Part shown: piece by piece, positions 17,339-25,070 of the stretch
How the letters are laid out: every line of letters starts with the position of its first letter
How positions within the stretch are numbered: the first letter of the stretch is position 1
Origin: Euryarchaeota archaeon UBA346
Lineage (GTDB): Archaea; Thermoplasmatota; E2; DHVEG-1
Direction of reading: 5' to 3'
DNA: 38,272 bases
NCBI GenBank assembly: GCA_002496355.1
Contig: DAJP01000019.1
Span: 1-38,272, forward strand
Position numbers and translations under genes: made by a program
Notes under the pieces: model-generated
The model's input: the letters and a program-made list of their open reading frames with translations, nothing else
What the model was told of the DNA's origin: nothing
Database searches by the model: none

Positions 17339-18379
17339 TTATTGAAGGATGCCTGCGGATTTCATGTTCTGCAGATTCTCAGGGTGCATCTCAAAATATC
17401 TATGCACTGGCTCTAGGATGCTGTTGATGTGCTGTGCGGTTGCGTTCTTCAGATCCAGCGGATGGAGTCCCGCTGCGAAAGCGTTCTCAAGTTCTTGGTA
17501 GGTGGAAAACGATAGGTTCCCACCGAACTTTTCAGGCCGTTCGATTAGAAATTGTTTTCCTTCAAGGTCCGGGAAGATGACGAACTTGCATACCTCGAGA
17601 ACTGGGTTTCCCTCGATTTGTTTCTCCGGGCAGTATGCCTTGCTGAGTTTCTTTTTCACAAGATCAGGGGCATCGTGGATCGAGATCATGGTCTCTGGTT
17701 TGCTTTTGCTCATCTTCGCTTCGATCGGGTTCATGCGTCCGTCTGCTTGCAGGCTTGTGAGGAGCGGCGTGTGCATCGCAACCGGAGCAGTCCGTCCTAT
17801 CTTTTTTGCGACATCCCTCGCAAGCATATGGGCATGACGTTGGTCAGTACCTCCATAGGCGACATCAAGTTGAAGATAAAAGATATCGGAAACTTGCATT
17901 GCTGGATAAAACAGTTTAGATAGATCCTTTTCTGCTTCTTCCTCTCCGCGTCCCATGATGTCCATGGCACGTTTCACCCGAGCGACTGATGTTGCTTTTG
18001 AAGTCTTCAGTACCAACTCCCAGTATTTTGCGTCGTTGACATAATCACTTGCGTACACGAACCGTACCTTGCTAACGTCGACTCCCATCGCCGCGAAGCA
18101 ATCCTGCATGTATCTGCCGCAGAGTTTGATTTTTTCGAGGTCTCCTCCGAGTTTATCGTTGATGTACGCATGCCAATCAGCGAGCAGCACCGTGAAATCA
18201 AATCCACAGGAGAGGAAATCCTTTATCTTGTTTGTGCAGATCTTCCAACCAAGATGCACCACTCCTGAAGGTTCAAACCCGATGTATGCTTTAGGGTTTG
18301 GTTTTTCTAATACTGTTTTGAGTTCTTCGATGGTGACGACTTCTTGAGTGTTTGCGATGAGTCTTTCGAGTTTATCCAT
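17339..18379 (-). CDS. tyrS: Tyrosyl-tRNA synthetase (archaeal type)
   Basis: Class I synthetase, 346 aa, short archaeal/eukaryotic form without the bacterial S4 domain. It contains YIGFEPSGVVHLG at 33-44, LLADWHAYIN, the GGTDQRHAHMLAR tyrosine/ATP site at 176-188, and KMSKS at 222-226. The HIGH-equivalent reads H42-L-G-W45, where TyrRS usually has HLGH. The C-terminal part (PVLEVCKFVIFPD ... YQELENAFAAGLHPLDLKN) matches archaeal TyrRS anticodon-binding helices. It follows purB by 17 bases on the same strand with an aaggtg ribosome site. TrpRS is excluded by the substrate loop and length. Confidence 0.94.
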   Translation of the reverse strand: MDKLERLIANTQEVVTIEELKTVLEKPNPKAYIGFEPSGVVHLGWKICTNKIKDFLSCGFDFTVLLADWHAYINDKLGGDLEKIKLCGRYMQDCFAAMGVDVSKVRFVYASDYVNDAKYWELVLKTSKATSVARVKRAMDIMGRGEEEAEKDLSKLFYPAMQVSDIFYLQLDVAYGGTDQRHAHMLARDVAKKIGRTAPVAMHTPLLTSLQADGRMNPIEAKMSKSKPETMISIHDAPDLVKKKLSKAYCPEKQIEGNPVLEVCKFVIFPDLEGKQFLIERPEKFGGNLSFSTYQELENAFAAGLHPLDLKNATAQHINSILEPVHRYFEMHPENLQNMKSAGILQ

Positions 18380-18396
18380 GTCCTTGCACCTTTTTT

Positions 18397-19761
18397 TTAA
18401 CGCGTGAGTTTCTTGACCACCTGATCAACGATCTTATCGGAGACACCAAGATAGTTCCGAGGGTTCATGACCTCGTCCAGTTCCTTCTTTTTGAGGAGTT
18501 TTACCACCTTAGGGTTCTCAAGTAACACGGAAAGGAGCTGTTTGTCGTCACTGACTGCTTTCAGAGAGCAGGTTCTGACCAGTTCATGGGCATCCCCTCG
18601 GCCCATGCCTTTCTCCACGAGTTTCGTCATGACTGCTTCAGCCATCGGCAAGCCTTTTGAGTTCTCCAGGTTTTGTCGCATCCGCTCTGGATTCACCTGC
18701 AGGTTACGGAACACCTTGTTCATCTGGAAGACGATCCAATCCGTCATAATCAGGGAATGAGGAAGGATGAAGCGTTCAGCAGAGGAGTTACACAGGTCCC
18801 GTTCATGCCATTGGATCGCGTTCTCGAACGCTGGGATGATGAAACTTCGTATGACACGGGCAATCCCACAGACCTGCTCACAGAGGATGGGGTTCCGTTT
18901 CTGCGGCATCGTTGAGGAGCCGACCTGTTTTTTCGCTTCGAAAGCTTCAGAGACCTCACCAAGTTCACTACGTTGGAGATTTCGGATTTCTGTTGCGAAT
19001 TTCTCCATGCTGCTAGCGATGTTCGCAAGAACAGAAAGGAGTTCGATGTAGCGGTCCCGGCCGACAATCTGGGTTGCTGCCTCCTCTGTTCCGAGTTTGA
19101 GATCTGTCATGACAAGCTCCTGGATTTTCAGGGCATGTTTTCCCATCGCAGCTCCAGAGCCAACCGCACCAGACATCTTCCCCACAAGCAAGCGTGATTT
19201 GCATTCATGGAGCCGTTCCAGATGTCGGTCCGTCTCCATCGCATAGACTGCCATCTTCAAACCAAAGGTGATAGGGATAGAGAATTGTCCATGGGTTCGT
19301 CCTGCCATGATCGTGTTTTTATATTCCCTTGCAAGACCAACAAGGGTCATTCGTAGTTCTCGTACTTGTGCTTTGATGAGATCAGTCGCTTCAGCAAATT
19401 GTAAGGCATTTGCGGTATCGACGATGTCGTAACTTGTCGCACCAAGATGCACGTATTTTCCAGCATCACCGCTGCAGACTTCACTGAGTGCTTTGGTGAC
19501 TGCCATGATGTCGTGTCTGGTCTCTTTTTCGATTTCGTTGACTCGTTTGACGGTGACGTATTTTACCGAAGCTTTCTTTGATATCTCCTCGGCTGCTTTC
19601 TTCGAGATGTTGCCAACTGCAGCATGAGCACGAGCAAGGGCTGCTTCGACATCTAAAAGATATTGGAGTTTGCTTGTCTCGCCAAAGACGTCTTTTATTT
19701 CTTTTCTCCCATAGCGAAAATCAAGGGGACAGACAGGGTTTTCCATAGGGCTTCCCACCAT
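18397..19761 (-). CDS. purB: Adenylosuccinate lyase
   Basis: Cleaves SAICAR and adenylosuccinate in purine synthesis, releasing fumarate. 454 aa, with the fumarase/aspartase signature GSSTMPQKRNP at 281-291 (the mobile serine loop), TRHDIMA at 81-87 and the catalytic-His THGQ at 156-159. The length and N-terminus (CPLDFRYGRKEIKDVFGE) match PurB and not argininosuccinate lyase. Start is either Met1 (19761) or Met6 (19746); MENPVCPLDFRYG aligns better with family starts. It is first in a two-gene unit with tyrS. Confidence 0.95.
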   Translation of the reverse strand: MVGSPMENPVCPLDFRYGRKEIKDVFGETSKLQYLLDVEAALARAHAAVGNISKKAAEEISKKASVKYVTVKRVNEIEKETRHDIMAVTKALSEVCSGDAGKYVHLGATSYDIVDTANALQFAEATDLIKAQVRELRMTLVGLAREYKNTIMAGRTHGQFSIPITFGLKMAVYAMETDRHLERLHECKSRLLVGKMSGAVGSGAAMGKHALKIQELVMTDLKLGTEEAATQIVGRDRYIELLSVLANIASSMEKFATEIRNLQRSELGEVSEAFEAKKQVGSSTMPQKRNPILCEQVCGIARVIRSFIIPAFENAIQWHERDLCNSSAERFILPHSLIMTDWIVFQMNKVFRNLQVNPERMRQNLENSKGLPMAEAVMTKLVEKGMGRGDAHELVRTCSLKAVSDDKQLLSVLLENPKVVKLLKKKELDEVMNPRNYLGVSDKIVDQVVKKLTR

Positions 19762-19802
19762 GAATCGTCTATGAGTTAATGTCTTTTTTGGGCCACGCTT
19801 CC

Positions 19803-20168
19803 TTACGAGATTTTTTCCAGTAACATCGCTAGTTCAACAGAGAGTGCTTTAATGCGTGGGTAATGACGCTGCAGTTTCCCAACCAATTCCATCAGCTGAG
19901 TCACCGTCCCCATGATGAGAATCGCCGCAGGGTTTTTCTGCAGCTCGAATGCTTCGCGTGGGATTGCGACCTCCCCTCCGAGCGACAGCATATCCTGTTT
20001 GATGATGATCGCATCTTGGAGAACAACCTGCTCCAATTTGATGACCTTAAAAACAGCTTTTGGAGCCATGATGTCCAGGCTCTTTGGGTCGCTTCCGATC
20101 TTTTGGATTTCCTTTTTTGCTTCTGAAAGGGACTTAATGGAGATGAATTGTGGACGATAGGATACCAT
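19803..20168 (-). CDS. Stand-alone domain like the N-terminus of archaeal/clostridial dihydropteroate synthases
   Basis: 121 aa, no TM segment. The central stretch KLEQVVLQDAIIIKQDMLSLGGEVAIPREAFE, followed by AAILIMGTVTQLMELVGKLQRH, resembles the small domain before the TIM barrel in some dihydropteroate synthase-like proteins (pattern: ANILKQEMLSxGGDVAV ... LIMGTxxQ). The barrel itself is absent here. Function unknown; it may have a role in pterin or folate-like cofactor metabolism, but that rests on the resemblance alone. The ATG lies 26.5 bases from the centre of a palindromic TATA box, so the mRNA is probably leaderless. Confidence 0.5.
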   Translation of the reverse strand: MVSYRPQFISIKSLSEAKKEIQKIGSDPKSLDIMAPKAVFKVIKLEQVVLQDAIIIKQDMLSLGGEVAIPREAFELQKNPAAILIMGTVTQLMELVGKLQRHYPRIKALSVELAMLLEKIS

Positions 20169-20189
20169 CAGTGGAGGAAACAGAATCGG

Positions 20190-20199
20190 TCTTATAAGA
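20190..20199. promoter_or_regulatory. Palindromic TATA box shared by two divergent leaderless genes
   Basis: TCTTATAAGA is a perfect 10-bp palindrome centred at 20194.5. The first base of the leftward ATG (20168) and of the rightward ATG (20221) are each 26.5 bases away. That is the distance from archaeal TATA centre to +1, so both transcripts would begin at their start codons. Confidence 0.65.
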
Positions 20200-20220
20200 A
20201 TCTATGCCCATATCCTTCTG

Positions 20221-20631
20221 ATGAAGGGGTCGTATCTGCTCGTCATGGAGCTTCAGAACGATACATCGGTAATTGTTGGAAAACTTGGTCCGATTCATTT
20301 TCAAAAAGGCCGTTATGTCTATGTTGGGTCCGCACTGAATGGATTGGAACAGCGGATCCAGCGGCATCTGCGAACCCAAAAGAAAGTCCATTGGCATATT
20401 GATTACCTTCTTCCATTCACAGAGGTAGTTAATGTTTTTTATAAAGAAAGTGGTCGAAGAGAAGAATGCAGGATTGCCCAAGCGTTTGAAAAAAATTTAT
20501 CGAATATCACAGGATTCGGGTGTAGCGATTGTTCATGCAAGAGTCATTTATTTTATCGTTCACCATCAGACATCCATGGAATCATCGATTCCTTGGATAT
20601 GAAGCCGTATCTTCTTCACACAAACCCTTAA
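20221..20631 (+). CDS. DUF123 GIY-YIG-like protein
   Basis: 136 aa. It has the DUF123 pattern: MKGSYLLVMEL, GKLGPIHFQKGRYVYVGSALNGLEQRIQRHLR, then HWHIDYLL. The YVYVGSA segment corresponds to the GIY-YIG nuclease core with the following arginine (RIQRH). Family members in archaea are sometimes fused to endonuclease III, which suggests nucleic-acid work, but none has a settled function to my knowledge. A cysteine group near the C-terminus (GCSDCSCKSH) could bind metal. No ribosome site; probably leaderless from the palindromic TATA. Confidence 0.75.
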   Translation: MKGSYLLVMELQNDTSVIVGKLGPIHFQKGRYVYVGSALNGLEQRIQRHLRTQKKVHWHIDYLLPFTEVVNVFYKESGRREECRIAQAFEKNLSNITGFGCSDCSCKSHLFYRSPSDIHGIIDSLDMKPYLLHTNP

Positions 20632-20656
20632 TATCATTCTCCCCATTGATGCTTTT

Positions 20657-20968
20657 ATGGTTTCTATTGTTTATTTAACAACCGACTCAATAGAATCAGC
20701 AAAATCTATCGCACGCTCACTAGTGAAAGAAAAACTCGCCGCTTGCGTCCACATCCTCCCGAAGATCGAATCGATTTACCGCTGGCAGGGGAAAATCGAG
20801 GAGGCAAACGAATGTGTCCTGCTTGCGAAGACCACTGATCGGAACGTGGAAAAGACGATCCAGAAGATCCGCTCCCTGCATCCCTATGAGGTCCCGGAGA
20901 TTCTTGTGCTTCCTCCTGTTGGTGGTCTGAAGGAATATCTTGATTATGTTGATGAGGAAACTGCATGA
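20657..20968 (+). CDS. cutA: CutA family protein (divalent cation tolerance)
   Basis: 103 aa, typical CutA1 length. It begins VSIVYLTTDSIESAKSIARSLVKEKLAACVHILPKIESIYRWQGKIEE and ends HPYEVPEILVLPPVGGLKEYLDYV; both are CutA hallmarks (ACV.I, Y.W.G.I, HPYEVPE). CutA forms a stable ferredoxin-fold trimer; the link with copper tolerance is historical and the true role is uncertain. The following PP-loop gene starts inside its stop codon (ATGA). Confidence 0.93.
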   Translation: MVSIVYLTTDSIESAKSIARSLVKEKLAACVHILPKIESIYRWQGKIEEANECVLLAKTTDRNVEKTIQKIRSLHPYEVPEILVLPPVGGLKEYLDYVDEETA

Positions 20969-21594
20969 AACTTGTCGTGTTGATCTCCAGTGGGATTGAT
21001 TCTCCCGTAGCAGCCTACCTTCTCTCTAAAAGAGTAGATGAGTTTATCCTGCTTCATGCGGACAACCGTCCATTCACCGATGACCGTGAGATAGAAAAAT
21101 TCATTTCACTTGCAAAGTATCTGAGGACCCTGATTCCATCGAGGCTTTCCGCGTTGCTCCTTCCGCATGGGCAGACGCTTGATGCGTACAAGATACATTG
21201 CAACAATAAGTTCACCTGCGTGGTGTGTAAACGAATGATGCTACGTTACGCAGAGGCGATAGCAAAAAAAGAACATGCGGATGCGATCGTGATGGGAGAT
21301 TCCCTTGGGCAGGTTGCCTCGCAGACGCTGCAGAACCTTCGGGTGGTTGAACAAGCGGTCAGCATCCCGATCCTTCGCCCATTGATTGGCTTTGATAAGG
21401 AAGACACCATAAAAATTGCCAAACAGATTGGAACCTTTGATTTGTCAATCGCACCAGCAGATGGATGTGCAGCAGTACCTTTAAAACCATCGACGCAAGC
21501 TCGCCTTGAGCACATCCTTGCCGAGGAACAGAAAATCAACGTCAGCGAACTTGTTAATAATGTGATTTCACAAGCCAAAATCGTCACACTCTAG
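20965..21594 (+). CDS. ThiI-like PP-loop sulfurtransferase domain protein, lacking THUMP
   Basis: 209 aa consisting of the adenylating (AANH) domain of tRNA 4-thiouridine synthase only. The PP-loop is SSGIDSPVAAYLL (usual SGGIDSPVAA), then CVVCKRMMLRYAE, MGDSLGQVASQTLQNL, PLIGFDKEDTIKIAKQIGTFD and the C-terminal DGCAAVP, all matching ThiI. The N-terminal ferredoxin-like and THUMP tRNA-binding domains and any rhodanese are missing, so it either works with a separate RNA-binding partner or on another substrate. Cysteines of CVVC and DGC are candidates for sulfur relay or a cluster. Translation is coupled to cutA by a four-base overlap. Confidence 0.78.
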   Translation: MKLVVLISSGIDSPVAAYLLSKRVDEFILLHADNRPFTDDREIEKFISLAKYLRTLIPSRLSALLLPHGQTLDAYKIHCNNKFTCVVCKRMMLRYAEAIAKKEHADAIVMGDSLGQVASQTLQNLRVVEQAVSIPILRPLIGFDKEDTIKIAKQIGTFDLSIAPADGCAAVPLKPSTQARLEHILAEEQKINVSELVNNVISQAKIVTL

Positions 21595-21674
21595 CATGTC
21601 GCATTCGTTAATAAATGAGCCAGAGGAAACCATTGTTTTTTTAAAAAATCACAATGTTTAAAAACCAACGAATT

Positions 21675-21690
21675 ATACTACAGTTTGTAG
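21675..21690 (+). promoter_or_regulatory. nrdR: NrdR-box-like site 1
   Basis: ATACTACAGTTTGTAG matches the bacterial NrdR consensus acaCwAtATaTwGtgt at about 10 of 16 positions. It is the weaker of two sites and lies exactly 31 bp (three helical turns) upstream of the second, the arrangement typical of NrdR operators. A TATA-like gtttaaaaa at 21656-21664 predicts transcription start near 21687, within this site. Confidence 0.5.
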
Positions 21691-21705
21691 CTTAATTTTT
21701 TTGCT

Positions 21706-21721
21706 ATACCATATATTGTAT
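21706..21721 (+). promoter_or_regulatory. nrdR: NrdR-box-like site 2
   Basis: ATACCATATATTGTAT matches the NrdR consensus acaCwAtATaTwGtgt at 13 of 16 positions. It ends 13 bases before the nrdR ATG. With site 1 it would place two NrdR oligomers on the same face of the helix at or just after the start of transcription, consistent with autorepression of nrdR-nrdD-nrdG. Confidence 0.6.
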
Positions 21722-21734
21722 CTGGTGATGGGAG

Positions 21735-22181
21735 ATGAATTGCCCCTATTGTAACCATATTGACACGAAAGTAACCGACTCGCGCGATACCGGCGGGTCC
21801 ATCCGCAGACGACGAGAATGCCTCAGCTGCAACAAGCGATTCACGACCTACGAATACATCGAAATGGTGCCCCTGTTCGTCATAAAAAAAGACGGCAGAC
21901 GAGAACGATTCGACCGCTGTAAAATCAGAAACGGCATCGCAAAAGCACTCGAAAAACGCCCGATCAGCCATGAGAAAATCGAAGAAATGATCGACGGGGT
22001 CGAAGAAAAGATCAGACGCACCGGAAAAGAAGAAATCGAAACCAAGCTCATCGGAGAATACGTCATGGACGCATTAAAGGACGTCGACCAAATCGCTTAC
22101 ATACGATTCGCATCGGTCTACCGACAATTCACAGATGTCACCAGCTTTGAAAAAGAGGTTAAAAATCTCACAGAAAAATAA
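21735..22181 (+). CDS. nrdR: Transcriptional repressor NrdR
   Basis: Nucleotide-sensing repressor of ribonucleotide reductase genes. 148 aa, full length. The N-terminal zinc ribbon has C3, C6, C29 and C32 (NCPYCN ... RRRRECLSCNKRFTTYE), followed by an ATP-cone from about residue 48 (FVIKKDGRRERFDRCKIRNGIAKALEKRPIS) to about 138 (YIRFASVYRQF). All NrdR hallmarks are intact. NrdR is nearly universal in bacteria and uncommon in archaea, so vertical origin or transfer is an open question. It sits 20 bases before nrdD with a shared message and two candidate operators upstream. Confidence 0.95.
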   Translation: MNCPYCNHIDTKVTDSRDTGGSIRRRRECLSCNKRFTTYEYIEMVPLFVIKKDGRRERFDRCKIRNGIAKALEKRPISHEKIEEMIDGVEEKIRRTGKEEIETKLIGEYVMDALKDVDQIAYIRFASVYRQFTDVTSFEKEVKNLTEK

Positions 22182-22201
22182 ATCGAGAAGGAGAGACACA
22201 C

Positions 22202-24346
22202 ATGATACGAAAGATAAAAAAACGAGACGGAAAAATCGTTGATTTCAACCCCGTAAGAATCACAGAAGCCATCTGGAAAGCAGCCCAGGCAGTCGGCGGG
22301 AAAGACTACAAACGAGCAGGAGAGCTCACCGATCAAGTCCTAGCTATCTTAGAAAAAGAACTGAAACGCAGTGAAATACCGACTGTTGAGCAAGTCCAGG
22401 ATGCTGTCGAAAAAGTCCTCATCGAAGACGGACATGCCAAAACTGCAAAAGCATACATCCTCTACCGAAAACAGCACCAGGACATGCGAGAGATCGGAGG
22501 CTTGCTCAAAGACATCGACGTGGTCGATGACTACCTCAGTATGCTCGATTGGAAGGTCAACGAGAACAGCAACATGAGCTATTCTCTTCAGGGTCTCAAT
22601 GTCTATGCAACAGAGAGCATCGTTTCTCATTACTGGCTCAATAAAATCTATCCACCCGAGATCGGAGATGCACACACCTGCGGAGACTATCACATTCACG
22701 ATCTTGGTACCCTTGGAGCTTACTGCGTGGGATGGGATTTACAAGATTTATTACTCCTTGGTTTCAAAGGAGTCTCAGGTAAAATCGAAAGCAAACCAGC
22801 CAAACATTTCAGCACCGCACTCATGCAGATCGTCAACTACCTATACACCTTGCAGGGTGAGGCTGCAGGAGCACAGGCACTGTCGAATTTTGATTCTTTA
22901 CTTGCCCCGTTCATCGCAAAAGACCAGCTCTCCTACGATAGCGTCAAGCAGGAGATGCAGAAATTCCTCTTTAACATGAACGTGCCCACACGGGTCGGGT
23001 TCCAAAGCCCGTTCACAAACATCACCATGGATCTGACCGTCCCGAGTTATTTGAATGATGAACCCGCTATCATCGGTGGAAATCCAACAGATAACGATTA
23101 CAGTGAGTACACCGTGGAGATGGACATGATCAACCATGCGTTCGCCGAGATCATGCATGATGGGGATGCGAAGGGACGGCCATTCACCTTCCCGATTCCC
23201 ACCTATAATATCACTAAGGATTTCAACTGGAACAACGATGGACTTGCTCCCCTCTGGGATATGACCGCGAAATACGGGATTCCATATTTCTCCAACTTTA
23301 TCAACAGTGACATGAAACCAGAGGATGCCCGGAGTATGTGCTGCCGGTTACGTTTGGACAACCGAGAGCTGCAAAAAAGAGGCGGGGGGCTATTTGGGGC
23401 AAACCCAAAGACAGGATCCATCGGGGTTGTGACCCTGAACATGCCACGTCTGGCGTATCTTTCAAAGGACGACACTGATTTCTTCGAACGACTCGACAAG
23501 CTGATGATGCTTGCACGACAAAGCCTGGAGATTAAACGAGATCTTATAGAGAATCTCACCGCAAGCGGCTTGCATCCCTACTCACGGTTCTACCTTTCTG
23601 ATGTGCATAAGAACTTCGGGGAGTACTGGAAGAATCATTTCTCCACCATTGGTCTGATCGGTATGAACGACGCGCTGCTCAACTTCATGAACAAAAGCAT
23701 CGCAGACTCAGAAGGAAAAGCCTTCGCTGAGAAAGTCCTGGATTTCATGCGCACCCGCATCTTGGATTACCAGAAGGAAACCGATAACATCTTCAACCTA
23801 GAGGCAACACCCGGGGAAGGAACCAGCTATCGTCTCGCGCGTCTTGACAAGAAGCATTACCCGGATATCCGCACCTACAACCAAGAGATCTACACAAAGA
23901 ACCGAGGCAGGGACGTCCAGCCGTATTACACCAACTCCACGCAGTTGCCGGTCGGCTTCACCACCGATGTGTTCGAAGCATTGGACTTGCAGGACAGCCT
24001 GCAGACCAAATACACCGGGGGTACAGTCCTCCATATCTTTCTTGGTGAGGAGGAGCCTTCGCCGACCGCGACGAAGAACCTCGTCCGGAAGGTTGCGGAG
24101 AACTACGCGCTCCCGTATTATACGATCACTCCGACGTTTAGCGTCTGCCCGGACCATGGGTACATCGCTGGTGAGCATCAACTCTGTCCGACCTGCCAGG
24201 CTGCTCAGAAGACCACGGAATGTGAAATCTACTCCCGTGTTGTCGGCTACATCAGACCGGTGAACCAGTGGAATAAAGGTAAACAACAGGAATTCCAGGA
24301 TCGGACCACCTTTGACCTGCGGGAAAAAGTCCTTGCCACAGCATGA
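22202..24346 (+). CDS. nrdD: Anaerobic (class III) ribonucleoside-triphosphate reductase
   Basis: Glycyl-radical enzyme that makes dNTPs without oxygen. 714 aa: N-terminal ATP-cone (residues ~2-95), barrel with the HDLGTLGAYCVGWDLQDLL motif, the active-site MCCRLRLDN ... RGGGLFGANPKTGSIG region, a C-terminal zinc site (CPDHGY ... CPTCQ) and the glycyl-radical loop SRVVGYIRPVNQWNKGK with Gly682. The HDLG...YCVGWD type resembles class III enzymes that take electrons from thioredoxin or glutaredoxin instead of formate; that subtype call is from memory and less sure. The ribosome site is gaaggagag, and nrdG overlaps its stop by four bases. It probably is regulated by NrdR at 21675-21721. Confidence 0.96.
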   Translation: MIRKIKKRDGKIVDFNPVRITEAIWKAAQAVGGKDYKRAGELTDQVLAILEKELKRSEIPTVEQVQDAVEKVLIEDGHAKTAKAYILYRKQHQDMREIGGLLKDIDVVDDYLSMLDWKVNENSNMSYSLQGLNVYATESIVSHYWLNKIYPPEIGDAHTCGDYHIHDLGTLGAYCVGWDLQDLLLLGFKGVSGKIESKPAKHFSTALMQIVNYLYTLQGEAAGAQALSNFDSLLAPFIAKDQLSYDSVKQEMQKFLFNMNVPTRVGFQSPFTNITMDLTVPSYLNDEPAIIGGNPTDNDYSEYTVEMDMINHAFAEIMHDGDAKGRPFTFPIPTYNITKDFNWNNDGLAPLWDMTAKYGIPYFSNFINSDMKPEDARSMCCRLRLDNRELQKRGGGLFGANPKTGSIGVVTLNMPRLAYLSKDDTDFFERLDKLMMLARQSLEIKRDLIENLTASGLHPYSRFYLSDVHKNFGEYWKNHFSTIGLIGMNDALLNFMNKSIADSEGKAFAEKVLDFMRTRILDYQKETDNIFNLEATPGEGTSYRLARLDKKHYPDIRTYNQEIYTKNRGRDVQPYYTNSTQLPVGFTTDVFEALDLQDSLQTKYTGGTVLHIFLGEEEPSPTATKNLVRKVAENYALPYYTITPTFSVCPDHGYIAGEHQLCPTCQAAQKTTECEIYSRVVGYIRPVNQWNKGKQQEFQDRTTFDLREKVLATA

Positions 24347-25035
24347 ACATAGGGGGCTTTCAGAAAACATCGTTGCTTGATTATCCTGATCGGATCAGCG
24401 CGATCGTCTGGACCAGCGGATGTAACTTCCGCTGTCCTTTCTGTTATAACAAGAGTCTCGCATTGGGGACCGCAGAGTTGTTTCCTCAGGATGAGATCCT
24501 GTCGTTTCTCTCGAAGAGAAAAACCTTGCTTGACGGGGTGGTCATCTCCGGAGGTGAACCGTTCCTGCAGGATGATCTTGTTGATTTTGTGAAAAAAATA
24601 AGGGACCTGCGGTTGCTGGTGAAGATCGATACGAACGGATCGTTCCCAGAGCGGCTCGCTGAACTCTTGGAACAACAGCTTGTGGATTACGTCGCGATGG
24701 ATGTGAAAGCTCCACAAAAGAAATACCAACAACTGACTGGTACCAAATTAGACGTAAACAAAATTGATGCATCGATTGAGCTTCTGAAAACAAAAGCACC
24801 AGCCTACGAGTTCAAGACCACCGTCATCCCTGGTCTATTAACAAAAGGAGATATCATTGATATAGCACAATGGCTGAACGGAGCAGAGACATACTTCCTC
24901 CAACAGTTTAAAATCAAAGCACCACTGGTATCATCAGCCCTTGAAACCACGATACCGTATTCCCGAGAATATCTCCTGGAAACCCTTGAAGAAATAAAAC
25001 CTTTTTTCAAACACTGTGCACTCCGGGGTGTTTAA
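24343..25035 (+). CDS. nrdG: Anaerobic ribonucleotide reductase activating protein (radical SAM)
   Basis: Radical-SAM enzyme that installs the glycyl radical on NrdD. 230 aa, with C27-x3-C31-x2-C34 (GCNFRCPFCYN) for the [4Fe-4S]/SAM site, SGGEPFLQ and KIDTNGSFPE. Its beginning NIGGFQKTSLLDYPDRISAIVWTSGC is typical of the longer, NrdG2-type activases found with archaeal and thermophilic NrdD. The ATG overlaps the nrdD stop (ATGA), so NrdD and NrdG are translated together. It is the last gene of the nrdR-nrdD-nrdG unit. Confidence 0.93.
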   Translation: MNIGGFQKTSLLDYPDRISAIVWTSGCNFRCPFCYNKSLALGTAELFPQDEILSFLSKRKTLLDGVVISGGEPFLQDDLVDFVKKIRDLRLLVKIDTNGSFPERLAELLEQQLVDYVAMDVKAPQKKYQQLTGTKLDVNKIDASIELLKTKAPAYEFKTTVIPGLLTKGDIIDIAQWLNGAETYFLQQFKIKAPLVSSALETTIPYSREYLLETLEEIKPFFKHCALRGV

Positions 25036-25070
25036 AAAAACTAAATAGTACATATCCAATGAGGTTTTTC

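Noticed and set aside
17339..18379. Considered tryptophanyl-tRNA synthetase because of the HLGW motif.
   Set aside because: GGTDQRHAHMLAR and overall length match archaeal TyrRS; TrpRS is longer and has a different substrate loop.
23798..24370. 190-aa minus-strand open frame inside nrdD.
   Set aside because: It is a shadow of the nrdD reading frame with no domain pattern; nrdD is certain.
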